NCBI GenBank assembly: GCA_003427395.1 | Contig: BFEA01000829.1 | Coordinates: 45,310-94,430 of the forward strand | Origin: Chara braunii | Taxonomy: Eukaryota > Streptophyta > Charophyceae > Charales > Characeae | Reading direction: 5' to 3' | Length of the DNA: 49,121 nucleotides | In this document: positions 47,190 through 49,121 of the stretch, one piece after another | Layout of the letters: each line of letters starts with the position of its first letter | How positions within the stretch are numbered: the stretch's first letter is position 1 | Translations under genes and position numbers: made by a program | The notes under the pieces: model-generated | Databases searched by the model: none | Seen by the model: the letters and a program-made list of their open reading frames with translations, nothing else | What the model was told of the DNA's origin: nothing

Positions 47190-47537
47190 GGGATAATTTG
47201 CCAAATCCCCCATAAGTTAAGATATATGCTAAAATGCCCCTGAAATATGTGAACAGAGCGAAACGCCCCTCTGACAAAAAAAATGTTTTCCGTCTTTGCA
47301 ATATACCCTACCGGGTACCATCCAACTTTGCAAAATGCCCTGGTACCTGCCAACCTTTCCAAGGGCCGATTACAAAATGCCCAGGCCCAAATGACAAGGT
47401 CCACATTGCAGATTTGTGCATCGACCTGACAGGGGCATAACACAAAGAATTCGACCCACAAGGGTATTCCGCTCTACTCACATCTTTCAGGGGCATTTTG
47501 GCATATATCTCAACTTATAGGGAAAGCAAATCATCCC
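47190..47537. mobile_element. Mutator-like MITE (348 bp)
   Basis: The ends form long inverted repeats: from the left GGGATAATTTGCCAAATCCC and GATATATGCTAAAATGCCCC; from the right, in reverse, GGGATGATTTGC and GATATATGCCAAAATGCCCC, then TGTGANNAGAGCG in both. Similarity extends over about 90 bases. The 9-base flanks are TATATATAT and TATATATTT (8 of 9 match), fitting a Mutator TSD, although the AT-rich context makes a chance match easy. It has no coding capacity. It lies just outside IR-4. Confidence 0.8.
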
Positions 47538-47683
47538 TATATATTTGTTGTCATCAATCTATCAACCAAAAAAGAGCACTTTGCAAAACAGATGAATCAC
47601 CTCCAAACCATAGACTTCACACCCTGAAAAGCCCGTAGAAATGAGGGATCTAAAAAATTGGCAAAGATCACCCTGCAAGGAAA

Positions 47684-47914
47684 ATGAGCGATAGCGAACT
47701 TCAGAAACCAAGCAGCATCATACACATGAGACCAGATAGTCGTGACCTCGAACCAAAAGCAGAATTGCAACACGAGTTCCACCAAATAAGAGCACAGCAA
47801 AAGCTCATAAGTGACAATGTTGGAATAGACTCATCATCATCATCAACAAAGAACCAATGTCAACATCCTATCTGGCGCTCTGCGCCCAGACTACAAATGG
47901 CAGATCCTATCTAG
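47684..47914 (+). pseudogene. Small ORF MSDSELQK..., unrecognised
   Basis: A 76-codon frame starts at the same ATG context (GGAAAATGAGCG) as the minus-strand ORF near 25986. It reads MSDSELQKPSSIIHMRPDSR, AELQHEFHQIRAQQKLISDN and a Ser run. The family is unknown. The conservation of start context in two diverged copies hints at a once-real exon or transposon ORF. Confidence 0.4.
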
Positions 47915-47917
47915 CCT

Positions 47918-47998
47918 ATCTACAATGCCACTGGTGACGTCAACAGCTCCCTGAAGTACGCGCAGATCTCGGACAATGCCGTTCGCCTCAAGCACCAG
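47918..47998 (+). CDS. Candidate exon with 5' splice site
   Basis: A frame reading IYNATGDVNSSLKYAQISDN followed by AVRLKHQ ends at a consensus plant donor CAG/GTATGT (47996-48003). A possible acceptor CTATCTAG lies just before it. The peptide looks like ordinary protein, but I do not recognise it. The paralogous site at about 25655 (minus) also has CAG/GTACGT. It may be an exon of a host gene or of a repeat-carried gene. Confidence 0.35.
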
Positions 47999-48003
47999 GT
48001 ATG

Positions 48004-48649
48004 TCTCTCGTATCACTCACAACCTCGATCCCCCACTCACAGATGCCACATGCACCCAAGGACCACCATGCGCCCCATCCAGCTCAGCGCAGCGCAGCTC
48101 GGCTATGGCTGCCTGCTTTCCCTGCTCACCCGTGAGCGCGTGGGCCTGGCCAGCGATTAGCACAGCAGCGCTTGCGCAGCATACAGCCAGTGCCCGAATG
48201 CCGAATCTGGAGGCAGGCCCTTTCCTAAATGGAAGTGGCCTGCCTGCTGCGCGCGGCACGGCTGCACTGGGCCCCGGTTCAGAAGCTTCCGGTAGGCCCC
48301 GAGAGGCTGAGCCTCAGACCAAACGAATCAGGCCCAGGGCCTGTAGTGGTTACCCGTGCCCAACTGCCTGCAGCCTGTGTTCGGTCCATGTTGCGTATCT
48401 GGCCCAGGATCTGCCTCAATTACATACAATAGAGGCAGCCTGGGCCTGGGCGCTTTCAACCAACTGGCGCTGCGCAACTGCCTGAATTTTTCCCAGTTGC
48501 CTTCACTTAGGGCGGCCGACCTTGCTGATAACAGGGCCCAGTAGGGCATACCGAGGCCTTGTGCCTTGCAACCCTAAGACTCCCTGGAAAAGGAGTGTCA
48601 GATTTTACCCTGAACTGCCGCTCATGCGAGAAAACACAGAAGGAAATGA
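48004..48649. other. Possible intron or GC-mixed DNA, no gene assigned
   Basis: The 169-codon plus frame at 47976-48485 is compositionally odd (Ala, Ser and Pro rich) and spans the donor site, so it is probably a chance frame. Confidence 0.45.
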
Positions 48650-49121
48650 GAAAGATAATTAAAAAACTCTGAGTTAAACTCCGGGCCGCCCGGCCGTCCA
48701 GCCTCCACCCGGCAGGGGTCCCGGGCGGCCCGGCCGGTTGGCTGCCCCAGCTTTACGTCGGGCGGGCCCAGCGCATTTTTGCGCGGGGGGGGGGCGAGGC
48801 CTTTTTCGATGTTTTTTCGTGCTTGGGAGCCTCCCCGCCCCCCCGCGCAAATTCTTCCGCCGACTGCACATTCCTTCGGGCGGCCTTCGAATTCGAATGT
48901 CGAGTTCGTGCTGCCCGTTGAAGTGGTCTCGTCGCTGCCCGCTGAAGAGTTTCCCGTTGCTGCCCGCCTTCGCCGAGAAGCCCGTCGTCGATGGCCGTCT
49001 TCACTGCCCGCCACCGCTGCCCGTCGTCGCTGCCCGTTTCCCAGCTCGTCGCCGCTGCCCGCCGTCGGAAAGCTGCCCTGTCGTCGTCGATACGGTACCG
49101 TTGCGCGAAGTGCCACATGTC
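48650..49121. repeat. GC-rich block resembling the hAT interior
   Basis: It has CCGG-dense DNA at 48680-48760 (CGGGCCGCCCGGCCG, CCCGGCCGGTTGG), a G-run at 48784-48794, then many GCTGCCCG / CGTCGTCG units. The hAT shows CCGG-dense ends and GACGGC / CGACGGGAGC units in the same order at 12060-12300 and 12540-12620 (reverse strand). It may be part of a related hAT copy running off the window. Minus-strand frames here are Arg/Ala-rich artefacts. Confidence 0.45.

Larger units (their letters stand above)
47610..48140 (+). repeat. Diverged inverted copy of 25520-26060
   Basis: It shares GCAAGGAAAATGAGCG (47678), GACCAGATAGTCGTG (47732), the donor-like CAG/GTATGT (47998) and GGCTATGGCTGCCT (48102) in the same order as the minus strand of 25520-26060. 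Confidence 0.65.

Noticed and set aside
47976-48485. 169-codon plus frame
   Set aside because: Ala/Ser/Pro bias in GC-rich DNA, and it runs through a good 5' splice site.
48622-49118. Arg/Ala-rich minus frames at the right edge
   Set aside because: Open in several frames because of GC-rich GCTGCCCG units; likely transposon non-coding DNA.

Overview
The window looks like repeat-rich nuclear DNA of a plant or streptophyte alga. The evidence is plant-type LINEs (apurinic endonuclease, reverse transcriptase and zf-RVT zinc finger), TTTAGGG telomere-like units, a hAT insertion with an exact 8-base target-site duplication (TSD), a CACTA-like miniature element, a Mutator-like MITE and a Gypsy-type chromodomain. 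The species cannot be fixed from the sequence; a charophyte such as Chara is only a guess. No intact host gene, tRNA, rRNA or CRISPR array was found. Nearly every recognisable coding stretch is a broken retrotransposon ORF with frameshifts and stops.

Two LINE families dominate. LINE-A copies are A0 (421-1190, minus, 3' fragment), A1 (2591-7362, plus, 5' truncated with TSD), A2 (13192-17960, minus, nearly full ORF2), A3 (about 18590-18960, plus, fragment), A6 (19450-21318, minus, ORF1 and coiled-coil part), A4 (about 21330-23830, plus, RT) and A5 (39400-46078, plus, most complete). LINE-B copies are B1 (27829-36334, minus, split by another insertion) and B2 (about 10730-12954, plus, endonuclease fragment split by a hAT element). 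The two families share a 3' tail.

Layout. 1-2590: A0, short repeats and a minus-strand coiled-coil remnant. 2591-7362: A1. 7380-10700: gag zinc-knuckle remnant and unassigned DNA. 10730-13191: B2, carrying the hAT (11049-12636) and the CACTA-like element (12954-13107). 13192-23830: a cluster of LINE-A pieces in both orientations. 23834-24010: chromodomain remnant, then a 21-base-unit tandem array (24574-24872). 25520-26060: a segment whose diverged inverted copy lies at 47610-48140. 26202-26840: acidic ORF. 27829-36334: LINE-B1 with an unrelated insert (31613 to about 33600). 37928-38880 and 46617-47162: inverted-repeat elements carrying hammerhead-ribozyme-like cores. 39400-46078: A5. 47190-47537: Mutator-like MITE. 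48650-49121: GC-rich block.

The most interesting signal is the set of four 37-base hammerhead-like motifs in these inverted repeats. All have the same length, and one copy shows a compensatory change in stem II. Two of the three assembly gaps are flanked on both sides by identical sequence and are probably false gaps.
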